DNA of 64,000 nt, taken from assembly GCF_003269425.1 (NCBI RefSeq), contig NZ_CP030104.1, forward strand, positions 558,001 to 622,000, written 5' to 3'. Within the stretch, counting starts at the first letter, position 1, and each line of letters starts with the position of its first letter. The notes under the pieces were generated by a model that was not told the origin of the DNA, ran no database searches, and saw nothing but the letters and a program-made list of their open reading frames with translations. The DNA comes from Flagellimonas maritima (GTDB taxonomy: Bacteria > Bacteroidota > Bacteroidia > Flavobacteriales > Flavobacteriaceae). The position numbers and the translations under genes were made by a program. Below are positions 53,567 through 64,000 of the stretch, piece after piece.

Positions 53567-56530
53567 TTATTCGTCCGCTCCCGCTATTTTCTTTTTCAAT
53601 GCATCGAACATAATGGGTGTTGCGATAAATACCGAGGAGTACGTACCTACAAGCACACCAACAATCATGGCAAACATAAACCCTCTTAAACTTTCTCCGC
53701 CAAAAATAAAGATAGCCAATAATACGATTAACGTGGTCAAGGAGGTATTCAACGTACGACTCAAGGTACTGTTCAAGGCCTGATTTATATTTTGACCATT
53801 GTTCCAGCCCTTTAAGTTTACAATTTCACGAATACGGTCAAAAACGACCACCGTATCATTTAATGAGTAACCGATTACGGTAAGGATAGCTGCAATAAAG
53901 GCTTGGTCAATTTCCATATTGAATGGCATAATGCTTCCTGTTAGGGAAAATATTCCCAACACAATCATTACATCATGAAATACGGCAATAACGGCACCTA
54001 AAGAGAATTGCCATTTTCTAAAACGCAATAGAATGTATAAAAACACTACAGCCAAAGAACCGATAATGGCTAAAAATGCATTGTTCTTAATATCATCCGC
54101 TATAGTAGGTCCAACTTTTACGGACTGTAAGATACCAATGGATTTTTCAGAAGCCCCTACGGTAAAATCTTCAAAAGAAGTTCCATCCGGTAGATATCTC
54201 TGTAGTGAGGTATATAATTTGTTCTGTATTTCTGAATCTACCTCTATTCCTTCTACTTCAACTTTATAAGGTGTAGTGACCTTAATCTGATTGGCTTCTC
54301 CAAAAGTCTTCACATTGGTTCCACTTCCGAAAACAGTATTCAACTCTGAAGCAATTTCAGAAGGATTCACTGCTTTTTCAAAACGAATCTGGTATGAACG
54401 CCCCCCAACAAAATCAACTCCCTGCTGCAATCCTGTTGTCACCAACGAGAAAACACCAATGCCTACCAAAATAAACGAAACCACGTAAGCAATCTTACGC
54501 TTGCCCAAGAATTTAATGTTCATGTTCTTGAACAAATTCTTGGTGATTGCTGTAGAGAAATCCAAGCTCCTCCCTTTTTTCGCCACATACCAGTCTACCA
54601 ATAAACGTGTGATAAATATGGCTGTAAATAATGAGGTCACGATACCTATCAATAAGGTAGTTGCAAATCCTTTTATAGGACCAGAACCAAAAACGAACAA
54701 TATTATCGCTGTAAGACCTGTTGTGATATTGGCATCCAAGATAGAGGAGAGTGCATTGCTGAAACCATCTGCAACTGCTTGCGTTTTCCCCTTTCCGCGT
54801 GCCAACTCTTCCTTAATCCTCTCAAAAATAAGAACGTTGGCATCTACAGACATACCAATTGTCAAAACAATACCTGCAATACCCGGCAACGTCAATACAG
54901 CTCCTAAGCTCGTAAGCACCCCAAAAATCAAAAGGATGTTTAGAATCAATGCAATATCTGCAAAAATCCCGGCTTTTCCGTAATAGAAAATCATCCAGAC
55001 CAATACAAAACACATGGCAATCAAGAACGACATAAAGCCGCTATCGATGGCCTCTTGCCCCAAAGAAGGTCCAACAACTTCAGATTGAATAATCTCTGCC
55101 GATGCCGGTAATTTACCGGCTCGGAGTACATTGGCGATATCTTTGGTTTCGTTTACGGTAAAAGTTCCAGTAATTTCTGAACGTCCGCCAGATATTGGGC
55201 CCGTGGAAACCCCTGGGGCCGTGTACACCTTATTATCAAGAACGATTGCTATACCGGTTTGATTGTTGAATGCATCACCGGTCAATTTTTCCCATTCTTT
55301 TGCACCACGGGTATTCATCGTCATGCTCACTGCTGGCTTATTGAACTGATCAAAGGTGTCCTGCGCATCGGAAACTACGTCACCACTTATTCTTGGTGTA
55401 TTGTCCCTATTGGATTTTAATGCATAAAGCTCTACAAGTTCAGAATCTTTTGTTGGTCTTTCCCAAAGAAATTTTGTAAACTGTACATCGTTAGGTAAAA
55501 GTCTTTTAATTTGTGGCATTCTAAGATATTTCCCAACCTCAGCGGTATCGGCAATCTGCACTCTGGCAATTGCATGACCACCTGGACTGGCAGGAATCAA
55601 TTTCCCCAATAAGGGATTTGCCTGTGCCGTCAGGTCTAACGAATCTTGTGCAACATCAGATAAAAGTGAGTCTATTTCAGATTCGGGCTTGGAAATTTCT
55701 TCTTCGGCCTCAACAGGCTCCAATATCTCCTTGAGCCTTTCATTGGCGTTTACGAAAAAAGTACCCAAGCTTTGATTGCTCTGCGAGTAAGTTTCCCAAA
55801 ATTCCAATTGTGCCGTGCTTGAGAGTAGTTCCTGTGCCCTACCAATATCTCTCGCTCCCGGCAATTCAACTAGAATACGACCTGAGTTTCCTTCTCGCTG
55901 GATGTTTGGCTGGGTAACCCCAAAACCATCAATACGTTCGCGAAGCACCTCAAAAGCGGAAACAATGGATTCGTCAATTTTTGTTCTGATGATTGGTTTT
56001 ACTTGATCATCAGACATTTGAAAGTTTACGACATCACTTAGGCCCTTATTGGCAAAAATGTCCGGTGATGCCAGTTTGGTATCACCTTTTATATTATCAA
56101 AAGCTTCAAAGAACAATTCCAAATAGGTATCATCACTATTTTTGGAAGCATTGTCCGCATCCGCCAATGCTTTATTAAAAACTGGATTTTTGGTATTATT
56201 TGCCAGTCCCTTTAAAATATCCTTTACAGAAATCTGCAAGGTCACATTGATTCCTCCTTTAAGGTCCAATCCCTTGTTCAATTCTTTTTTCTTGGCATCG
56301 TCATAACTGGTATATCCTAAAACGGGATTGCTACCAATGGAATCCAAATATGATGCTTCTAAAGCCTCACGCTTTGCTACATAATCTTCTTCAGCTTCCG
56401 AAATTTCATTTACAGCATAGTTTTCAGCATCCTTTTCTAGCTTACTGGCTATAAATGTGAAGGAAAGCTGATAAATACTTACCAAACCAAAAAGGAGCGC
56501 GAAAAGCTTTATAAGTCCTTTGTTCTGCAT
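53567..56530 (-). CDS. secDF: Fused protein translocase subunit SecDF
   Basis: The 987-residue protein joins SecD and SecF, as is normal in Bacteroidota. The SecD half has TM1, the KKELNKGLDLKGGINVTLQI motif, a long periplasmic P1 domain (LSSTAQLEFWETY, LVELPGARD), GGRSEITGTFTVNETKDIAN, and a TM block with GIAGIVLTIGMSVDANVLIFERIKEE. The SecF half starts near residue 670 (GVDFVGGRSYQIRFE) and ends in a TM block with VIGYSLNDTVVVFDRIRE. It uses the proton gradient to drive late steps of Sec export. It is a single-gene unit with its own terminator. Confidence 0.97.
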   Translation of the reverse strand: MQNKGLIKLFALLFGLVSIYQLSFTFIASKLEKDAENYAVNEISEAEEDYVAKREALEASYLDSIGSNPVLGYTSYDDAKKKELNKGLDLKGGINVTLQISVKDILKGLANNTKNPVFNKALADADNASKNSDDTYLELFFEAFDNIKGDTKLASPDIFANKGLSDVVNFQMSDDQVKPIIRTKIDESIVSAFEVLRERIDGFGVTQPNIQREGNSGRILVELPGARDIGRAQELLSSTAQLEFWETYSQSNQSLGTFFVNANERLKEILEPVEAEEEISKPESEIDSLLSDVAQDSLDLTAQANPLLGKLIPASPGGHAIARVQIADTAEVGKYLRMPQIKRLLPNDVQFTKFLWERPTKDSELVELYALKSNRDNTPRISGDVVSDAQDTFDQFNKPAVSMTMNTRGAKEWEKLTGDAFNNQTGIAIVLDNKVYTAPGVSTGPISGGRSEITGTFTVNETKDIANVLRAGKLPASAEIIQSEVVGPSLGQEAIDSGFMSFLIAMCFVLVWMIFYYGKAGIFADIALILNILLIFGVLTSLGAVLTLPGIAGIVLTIGMSVDANVLIFERIKEELARGKGKTQAVADGFSNALSSILDANITTGLTAIILFVFGSGPIKGFATTLLIGIVTSLFTAIFITRLLVDWYVAKKGRSLDFSTAITKNLFKNMNIKFLGKRKIAYVVSFILVGIGVFSLVTTGLQQGVDFVGGRSYQIRFEKAVNPSEIASELNTVFGSGTNVKTFGEANQIKVTTPYKVEVEGIEVDSEIQNKLYTSLQRYLPDGTSFEDFTVGASEKSIGILQSVKVGPTIADDIKNNAFLAIIGSLAVVFLYILLRFRKWQFSLGAVIAVFHDVMIVLGIFSLTGSIMPFNMEIDQAFIAAILTVIGYSLNDTVVVFDRIREIVNLKGWNNGQNINQALNSTLSRTLNTSLTTLIVLLAIFIFGGESLRGFMFAMIVGVLVGTYSSVFIATPIMFDALKKKIAGADE

Positions 56531-56671
56531 TGATTATTATATTTATGGATGTTTTTCTTAAACAGCGTGCAAATATATCATTTCCAAAAAGATTTGCCAA
56601 TAGATTTTGGGGGAATTGCAAATGGGCAGATTCCTGCCCATTTATATTAAATCCTTTAAATACGTAAAAGT

Positions 56672-57598
56672 TTATACGTCGAGCAGACCGTTGGTTTTTC
56701 CAACACCTTCTGCACTTTCCTTCATCTTTGATTTTTCAGCATCGCTCAATTCAATCTCAACGATTTTCTCTATACCATTTTTTCCCAATAACACGGGTAC
56801 ACCGATGCAAATATCTTTAAGTCCGAACTCACCTTCCAACATGGAGGAACAAGGGAACATTTTCTTTTGATCACATGCAATAGCTTGCACTAAGCTGGAA
56901 ACTGCCGCTCCAGGCGCATACCATGCACTGGTGCCCAAAAGTTTTGTAAGGGTTGCACCTCCCACTTTAGTATCTTCCACTACTTGTTGCATACGGTCTT
57001 TAGATAAAAACTCAGAAACCTTTATACTGTTGCGGGTTGCATGACTTATCAATGGAACCATACCTGTATCGCTATGACCGCCAATGACCATACCATCAAC
57101 ATCTGAAATCGGAGCCTCCAATGCTTCTGCCAATCTATATTTGAATCGAGCACTGTCCAGGGCACCGCCCATTCCAATAATCCTATGTTTTGGGATACCT
57201 GTAGATTTGTGTACCAAGTACGTCATAGTATCCATTGGGTTGCTCACAACAATCAAAATAACATCAGGGGAATGCTCCAGTAGACTTGAGGCCACTGTCT
57301 TTACAATACCTGCATTGATTCCTATAAGTTCTTCCCGCGTCATACCAGGTTTACGTGGAATTCCAGAGGTAATTACAGCAATATTGCTACCTGCAGTTTT
57401 AGAATAATCGCTGGTACTTCCGGTAATTTTGGTATCAAAACCATTTAAAGAAGCGGTCTGCATCAAATCCATTGCCTTGCCTTCAGCATATCCTTCCTTG
57501 ATATCCAGTAAAACAACTTCTGACGCAAAATTTTTCATTGCAATATATTCAGCACAGCTTGCCCCAACTGCTCCTGCTCCAACTACGGTAACTTTCAT
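56672..57598 (-). CDS. mdh: Malate dehydrogenase
   Basis: From ATG 57598 the protein has 308 residues starting MKVTVVGAGAVGASCAEYIA with the NAD-binding GxGxxG (7-12). The LDH/MDH-family catalytic set is visible: Arg82 and Arg88 in GIPRKPGMTREEL, Asp148 and Arg151 in GGALDSARFKY, and His175 in GGHSDTGMVPL. Arg82 marks malate rather than lactate specificity. The enzyme interconverts malate and oxaloacetate in the TCA cycle. A frame from 57637 would add 13 non-conserved residues. It lies between secDF and a long divergent gap. Confidence 0.96.
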   Translation of the reverse strand: MKVTVVGAGAVGASCAEYIAMKNFASEVVLLDIKEGYAEGKAMDLMQTASLNGFDTKITGSTSDYSKTAGSNIAVITSGIPRKPGMTREELIGINAGIVKTVASSLLEHSPDVILIVVSNPMDTMTYLVHKSTGIPKHRIIGMGGALDSARFKYRLAEALEAPISDVDGMVIGGHSDTGMVPLISHATRNSIKVSEFLSKDRMQQVVEDTKVGGATLTKLLGTSAWYAPGAAVSSLVQAIACDQKKMFPCSSMLEGEFGLKDICIGVPVLLGKNGIEKIVEIELSDAEKSKMKESAEGVGKTNGLLDV

Positions 57599-58020
57599 GT
57601 TCTTTGGTTTTAAATTAATGGTATAAAAATACAGCATTTACATCAGAAAAAAACTGACTTTTTACCATTTTAGAACTTGATTGCTTTATTATATTGTTTT
57701 GTCTACCCTAATTGTAGAGGCAGCAATAATAAGATGTTTTGAAATGTACTTTCTGTTTTCTTGGGCACTCGCCTGAAGTATTGACGCTAGGTAAAAAAGT
57801 CAACAAAAAAACTAAACCGTGCTCAATTTAAATGTTAGGTGAAGTAAACTTATGATTACACGGAATTATAATATTGTACTGTTAAAATTGATTTTGTGTT
57901 AATAAAAAACGTAGTTCAACGAATAAATACATATATTTTGAATATGTAAGAAATAGATTACAATAAATACTATCTTTTTGGCGTTATACTAATCCCAATT
58001 CATTATTAACCTACTTATCT
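57599..58020. other. Divergent intergenic region between mdh and a small lipoprotein gene
   Basis: These 422 AT-rich bases contain no open frame of note, no tRNA and no strong hairpin that I can see. They should hold the promoters of mdh (minus) and of the lipoprotein gene (plus). A small RNA or short peptide gene cannot be excluded by eye. Confidence 0.4.
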
Positions 58021-58395
58021 ATGAAAAAGCTTTTTTCATTGTTGTTGATTATATCTATAATCGCAATAAGCAACTGTACCAGTATCCCTGAAAACAACGA
58101 CCCTATTTTGGGAATCTGGGCAATAGGCACCTCAACCATCGATAGCAAAACTGCTGTAGAAAATACGACTCGTGAAGAGTGGATCTTCAATGATGTTTAT
58201 TTAGGAAGGTACCAAAGGTATTCAAATTCCAAGATTACTTTTTATACGGATTTTAGATGGTCCGAAGACGACGGAGTTTATACTATCATTTATTCCGATA
58301 CCGAAATCAATGATGTTACCGTCAACTTGCAAGAAACAAACGATCCCGAAATATTGGCTCTTGATAATGGCGTTGTCTATGCCGTTAGGGAGTAA
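58021..58395 (+). CDS. Small lipocalin-like lipoprotein
   Basis: The 124-residue protein has a lipobox (IAISNC, Cys19) followed by a short beta-rich domain starting DPILGIWAIGTSTID and continuing with REEWIFNDVYLGRYQ and TDFRWSEDDGVYTI, a pattern seen in small lipocalin-like proteins (lipocalin-like domains often open with GxW). I do not recognise a named family. It is a single-gene unit ending at a strong hairpin. Confidence 0.65.
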   Translation: MKKLFSLLLIISIIAISNCTSIPENNDPILGIWAIGTSTIDSKTAVENTTREEWIFNDVYLGRYQRYSNSKITFYTDFRWSEDDGVYTIIYSDTEINDVTVNLQETNDPEILALDNGVVYAVRE

Positions 58396-58418
58396 ATGAA
58401 AATTCAAATAGAGAAATT

Positions 58419-58452
58419 TACTAAGGCCCCAAAGTTTTTGGGGCCTTAGTAT
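58419..58452. terminator. Bidirectional hairpin terminator
   Basis: A near-perfect 14-bp stem (58420-58433 and 58437-58450; core aaggccccaaa / tttggggcctt) with a 3-base loop. Its T tail is weak on the plus strand. It lies between the convergent small-lipoprotein and DUF6588 genes. Confidence 0.85.
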
Positions 58453-58461
58453 TTAAAGATT

Positions 58462-59475
58462 TTATCTGAATTCAAAATTAATACCAAAGGTCAAAGTATT
58501 AAATTCTGCAATATTATAATCAGCGTTCAACCTGAAAAAACCTAGTTTTAATTTAGTACCAACACTGGCCATAACACCATTTACTTTATTCGTAATTGAA
58601 AAAGGGTCTTCATACGTACTTTGAAAAGGGCCAGACGTTACCACGTAGGTCCCCAGGATATCTGTTTCTGATTTTCCGGTCATATATCCTAAGCCTCCAT
58701 AAAAATTGATAATGGGCATTTTTGTAGAAACCACGGCACTAAAATTCCAAGAATTAAATCTGGTATCTATTCTTTGATTTGCTCCCTCAATAATCTCCGT
58801 ATCCGTAAAATCATATTCACCATTCAACCTCGTATAGCCTATAACACCGGATATGGCTATGGGAAGCACTTTATCTGCAGGTAGATGTTCGGTAAAATCA
58901 TGTTGAATCCCTACCCCAAAAAGGCCGATTTTTACATCGTCAGTATCGATTTTAGGCAAAAATCTTGCTTTTATTTCTGTACCTTTTATTAATCCTACGC
59001 TGGCCTGTATATAGCCCGAAGGCACAAAATTAATATCTTCGGAAGCCAATCCGGATGGTAATTCAAACTCTTCCCTAACAGGAACACCAGGTACCACTTC
59101 TGCTTCAACAAATACGCGAACGCCCTGAATATCACCTAGAGCGGTTGAAACTTCTCTTGAAGTACTTCCATCAACAAATTGGAGGTTTTCATAATCTTCG
59201 GTATTTAAGGTGAAGGCTTTTTTATCGTCCTTGTTCTTAAATCCAGTAATATTTCCGATAATGGAAATCTCAAATCCGCCCAAAGGCTTGGCATCGGCAG
59301 AATTGTACCAACCGTTTGAAATGCTATAGATACCTGCTTCAGATACTGGCGCAAGCCAATCCGAAGTGAATCTTTCGGCATCATTTAGACCTGCTGCCAA
59401 GAGGTCATTAAGGTTGGATTGTGATATTCCAAAAGAAAAACTACATAACATGAGTAAAAGAATGATTCTTTTCAT
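58462..59475 (-). CDS. DUF6588 family outer-membrane-like protein
   Basis: The 337-residue protein has a signal peptide (cleavage around residue 19, GISQS) and an N-terminal NDLLAAGLNDAERFTSDWLAP motif, typical of DUF6588. The rest alternates polar and hydrophobic residues in strand-like runs and ends TLTFGINFEFR, so it is probably an outer-membrane barrel with a plug-like N-terminus. Function is unknown. It lies downstream of gyrB in the same direction, but the gyrB terminator at 59.5 kb separates them. Confidence 0.82.
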   Translation of the reverse strand: MKRIILLLMLCSFSFGISQSNLNDLLAAGLNDAERFTSDWLAPVSEAGIYSISNGWYNSADAKPLGGFEISIIGNITGFKNKDDKKAFTLNTEDYENLQFVDGSTSREVSTALGDIQGVRVFVEAEVVPGVPVREEFELPSGLASEDINFVPSGYIQASVGLIKGTEIKARFLPKIDTDDVKIGLFGVGIQHDFTEHLPADKVLPIAISGVIGYTRLNGEYDFTDTEIIEGANQRIDTRFNSWNFSAVVSTKMPIINFYGGLGYMTGKSETDILGTYVVTSGPFQSTYEDPFSITNKVNGVMASVGTKLKLGFFRLNADYNIAEFNTLTFGINFEFR

Positions 59476-59499
59476 TTTGTAAAATTTTTCCTAAAACTA

Positions 59500-59528
59500 A
59501 AAAACTCGCCCTGATAAGGCGAGTTTTT
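59500..59528 (-). terminator. Terminator of gyrB
   Basis: Stem aaactcgcc / ggcgagttt (59502-59510 and 59518-59526), 7-base loop; on the minus strand it is followed by a T run, 20 bases past the gyrB stop and just upstream of the DUF6588 start. Confidence 0.88.
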
Positions 59529-59547
59529 GTTGTGAAACAAAGGTTAT

Positions 59548-61500
<1,953 letters not shown>

Positions 61501-61525
61501 TTAGCTTTGAAATTTTCAAATCCTA

Positions 61526-61533
61526 CAAATATA
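61526..61533 (-). promoter_or_regulatory. Bacteroidota -7 box (TATATTTG) upstream of gyrB
   Basis: On the minus strand TATATTTG fits TAnnTTTG and lies 38 bases before the gyrB ATG. No convincing TTTG -33 element was found at the usual spacing. Confidence 0.4.
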
Positions 61534-61647
61534 AGCAATACCCTTTGAAATTAGGTGGTTGGGGCATGTTCAACGTTTAAAGTTATCAACAGAAATATGT
61601 GAAAAACAAGGGTTGATTTGATACTCACATTTTATATGTCTTTAATC

Positions 61648-61677
61648 CAAAAAGCCCCTTAAATAAGGGGCTTTTCC
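61648..61677 (-). terminator. Terminator of asnB
   Basis: Perfect 11-bp stem aaaagcccctt / aaggggctttt (61650-61660 and 61665-61675) with a 4-base loop, 60 bases past the asnB stop on the minus strand and followed there by a short T run. Confidence 0.85.
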
Positions 61678-61734
61678 GACTAATTGAAAATGATACAAAA
61701 CAACATCCTCCATCTTCATCTTTTAATTTTTTGT

Positions 61735-63405
61735 TTACTTCGCATAAGCATCTTCATGGACGTTTGCTACAGCCCTCCCGGATGGGTCGTTCATATTTTT
61801 GAACGCTTCGTCCCACTCCAGCGCAATCTTAGTGCTGCATGCTACGGATGGTTCCTGTGGGACACTCGATGCGGCAGCATCTGAAGGGAAATGTCCTTCA
61901 AATATGGAACGATAATAATATTCCTCTTTGGATGTTGGTGTCTGGATGGGAAACTTGAAATGGGCATTTGCCAGCTGTTCGTCACTTATTTCCATTTCTA
62001 CCAAAGATTTTAGGGTATCTATCCAACTATATCCAACACCATCAGAAAACTGTTCTTTTTGTCGCCATACAACACTTTCGGGCAAGTAGGATTCGAAAGC
62101 TTTACGAACTACCCATTTTTCCATACGTTCACCATTAATCATTTTATCCTTTGGGTTGATACGCATGGCTACATCCATAAATTCTTTGTCCAAAAATGGA
62201 ACACGTCCTTCTATTCCCCAAGCTGCCAATGATTTATTGGCCCTGAGACAATCGTACATATGCAGTTTATCCAACTTTCTAACGGTTTCTTCATGAAAAT
62301 CTTTTGGGCTAGGGGCTTTATGAAAGTACAAGTACCCACCAAACAGTTCATCCGCTCCTTCTCCCGATAATACCATCTTTATTCCCATGGATTTAATAAC
62401 CCTGGCCATTAAATACATTGGTGTAGATGCCCTTATCGTGGTGATATCATAGGTTTCAAGGTTGTATATGACATCCTTAATAGCATCCAAACCTTCTTGA
62501 ATGGTAAATTTTATCTCGTGATGGATGGTCCCTATATGATTTGCCACTTTTTGTGCCGCTGCTAAATCCGGGGAACCTTCCAATCCCACTGAAAATGAAT
62601 GTAATTGTGGCCACCAAGCATCTTTCGTGTCGCCTGATTCTATTCGTTTTTGTGAGTATTTTTTTGCTATTGCAGAAGTAACTGAAGAATCCAATCCGCC
62701 GGATAGCAGTACACCATAGGGTACATCGGACATTAGTTGACGATGAACGGCAGCTTCCAGCGCGTCCCTAATTTCACTGATACTGGTCTCATTTTCTTTT
62801 ACTGCTTCGTACTCCATCCAATCCCTGGTATACCACTTTTTAAATTCCCCATCTGAGCTATGTAAATAGTGGCCGGGTGGAAAAAGTTCGATTTTGGAAC
62901 AAATACCCTCCAAGGCTTTTAGCTCTGATGCTACATAAAAGGTTCCATTTTTATCCCAGCCAATGTATAAGGGGATAATTCCCATATGGTCCCTAGCAAT
63001 AAAATATTCATCCTTTTCGCTATCATAGAGTGCAAAACCAAAAATCCCGTTAAGATCATCTAAAAAGTCGGGGCCCTTTTGTTGATAAAGAGCCAAAATC
63101 ACTTCACAATCAGACTGGGTTCTAAACTCATAGTTCCCTTCAAATTGTTTTCTTAACTCCCTATGGTTATAGATTTCCCCATTTGCCGCTAAAACCAGTT
63201 TTCCATCTACACTGAACAATGGCTGCTTTCCAGATGCCGGGTCAACGATTGCCAGTCTTTCATGTGCCAACAAAGTTTTCCCATCAGCATATATTCCGCT
63301 CCAATCCGGACCTCTGTGTCTTACTTTTTTGGACATTTCCAACAATTGGGGTCTCAGCGATTCCGAGCTTTCCTTTATATCAAACGCGCATACTATTCCG
63401 CACAT
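61735..63405 (-). CDS. asnB: Asparagine synthase B (glutamine-hydrolysing)
   Basis: The 556-residue enzyme makes asparagine from aspartate, glutamine and ATP. The mature N-terminal nucleophile is Cys2 (MCGIVCAFDI). The glutaminase domain shows RHRGPDWSGIY, HERLAIVDPASGKQPL and AANGEIYNHRELR. The synthetase domain has the PP-loop VLLSGGLDSSVTSAIAKKY and later VLSGEGADELFGGYLYFHKA. Length and layout match AsnB of the E. coli type. It is divergent from the DUF2911 gene and has its own terminator. Confidence 0.96.
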   Translation of the reverse strand: MCGIVCAFDIKESSESLRPQLLEMSKKVRHRGPDWSGIYADGKTLLAHERLAIVDPASGKQPLFSVDGKLVLAANGEIYNHRELRKQFEGNYEFRTQSDCEVILALYQQKGPDFLDDLNGIFGFALYDSEKDEYFIARDHMGIIPLYIGWDKNGTFYVASELKALEGICSKIELFPPGHYLHSSDGEFKKWYTRDWMEYEAVKENETSISEIRDALEAAVHRQLMSDVPYGVLLSGGLDSSVTSAIAKKYSQKRIESGDTKDAWWPQLHSFSVGLEGSPDLAAAQKVANHIGTIHHEIKFTIQEGLDAIKDVIYNLETYDITTIRASTPMYLMARVIKSMGIKMVLSGEGADELFGGYLYFHKAPSPKDFHEETVRKLDKLHMYDCLRANKSLAAWGIEGRVPFLDKEFMDVAMRINPKDKMINGERMEKWVVRKAFESYLPESVVWRQKEQFSDGVGYSWIDTLKSLVEMEISDEQLANAHFKFPIQTPTSKEEYYYRSIFEGHFPSDAAASSVPQEPSVACSTKIALEWDEAFKNMNDPSGRAVANVHEDAYAK

Positions 63406-63646
63406 ATTTTTAATTTTTATAACGATTTAGATACAAATATTATCTTATAGTTTCAATAATAAAACAATAAATCTAAAATACGTTTCAATTTTATACTATA
63501 AATATAAATTCAATATAAAATTAAAACACCTTTACTTATTTAAATGCCAATCTCGAACACTTTGTAAGGTTCTCAAATTTTAACGTCTTTTTATAAAAAC
63601 GCCATTCAATTACATCCTAGTTTTGAGGGCAACTAAAAATTTTATC

Positions 63647-64000
63647 ATGAAAAATGTATTCTTAATTACTTTATTAACCGTGTCACTTGTTTTTTCAACA
63701 GAGGCTACAGCACAAAAGTTCAGTGGTTTGGACAAAAGTCCTGCTGATATTGCTTCTTATCCTACAAGCTACAGAGTATCCGACAAAGCCGTTCGTGTCA
63801 TCTATAGCCGTCCCCAATTAAAGGGACGTAGTCTTTCTGAACTTGCCCCTGCAGGTAAAGTTTGGAGAACGGGAGCAAACGAAGCTCCGGAAATTACTTT
63901 TTATAAAGATGCTACCGTTGGCGGTAAAGCTGTAAAAGCTGGAACATATTCTTTATTTACTATTCCTGGAGAAGATGAATGGACCGTGATTTTGAACAGT
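63647..64000 (+). CDS. DUF2911 family secreted protein, 3'-truncated by window end
   Basis: The ATG at 63647 opens 118 codons that run to the end of the window without a stop. A signal peptide (MKNVFLITLLTVSLVFSTEA, cleavage near ATAQ at ~23) is followed by LDKSPADIASYPTS, VIYSRPQLKGRSL and GKVWRTGANEAPEITFYKDA, the DUF2911 pattern; the family is an exported Bacteroidota protein of unknown function. The 241-base gap upstream, shared with divergent asnB, should hold both promoters. Confidence 0.88.
   Translation, partial: MKNVFLITLLTVSLVFSTEATAQKFSGLDKSPADIASYPTSYRVSDKAVRVIYSRPQLKGRSLSELAPAGKVWRTGANEAPEITFYKDATVGGKAVKAGTYSLFTIPGEDEWTVILNS

Noticed and set aside
54501..54983. 160-codon plus-strand frame antisense to secDF
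   Set aside because: It lies fully within a confident secDF coding region, and its composition is that of a reverse-strand shadow.

Overview
The window reads as a chromosome segment of a marine Flavobacteriaceae bacterium (Bacteroidota), of the Maribacter/Zobellia/Muricauda kind; the genus is inference. Supporting signs are the AT-rich DNA, genes without strong Shine-Dalgarno sequences, two proteins with type IX secretion (T9SS) type-B C-terminal domains, a fused SecDF, Rho with a charged N-terminal insertion, DUF1599/DUF3667/DUF4293/DUF6588 families, a DoxX-redoxin protein next to tpiA, and many short lipoproteins.

Region 1 (1-5.0 kb): the 3' part of a YetA/rhamnogalacturonan-lyase-like gene with a terminator, then on the minus strand a pirin, a DUF5996 protein and an unrecognised one-TM protein, with a repeat-like intergenic inverted repeat near 4.1 kb.

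Region 2 (5.2-23.6 kb, all plus strand) is a beta-glucan (laminarin-type) utilisation locus. It holds a membrane-spanning propeller/Y_Y_Y/LuxR-HTH regulator; an exported protein that fuses a clan GH-A catalytic domain to what looks like an outer-membrane beta-barrel; a surface CBM-like lipoprotein; a GH16 laminarinase lipoprotein; a lipoprotein with a PKD domain and three near-identical CBM4-like modules; a GH3 beta-glucosidase; a GH17 lipoprotein; a GH30 beta-1,6-glucanase-like lipoprotein; a GPH-family sugar:cation symporter; and a second GH17-like enzyme without signal peptide. No SusC/SusD pair is present. A consistent reading is: GH16 and the GH-A/barrel protein attack glucan at the surface, GH30 removes beta-1,6 branches, GH17 and GH3 trim oligosaccharides, and the GPH symporter brings small products to the cytoplasmic GH17. 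The GH/barrel fusion in a locus without SusCD is the most interesting feature here.

Region 3 (23.6-34.2 kb) is housekeeping: clpS, prmA, tpiA, a DoxX-redoxin protein and DUF1599 (minus), folP-cdaA-DUF3667 (plus), an ABC exporter and truA (minus), a phosphoesterase and a PqqB-like lipoprotein (plus), DUF4293 (minus).

Region 4 (34.4-46.6 kb): rho; an unknown lipoprotein/membrane-protein pair and a DUF2306-like protein; rpsT, two identical tRNA-Glu genes and proS (minus); a Gly/Trp- and Ser/Arg-rich lipoprotein and a FadL/OmpP1 porin (plus); two T9SS type-B secreted proteins in tandem (minus).

Region 5 (46.7-64 kb): folE, cysS, yidD, lgt, a DUF192 lipoprotein, a GNAT, a half-degenerate tandem ABC ATPase, another GNAT and a TfoX-like protein (plus); secDF and mdh (minus); a small lipoprotein (plus); DUF6588, gyrB and asnB (minus); and the 5' part of a DUF2911 gene running off the end. 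Several convergent gene pairs share clear bidirectional hairpin terminators. I saw no IS element, prophage, CRISPR array or rRNA. All functional calls are from reading motifs by eye; no database search was run.
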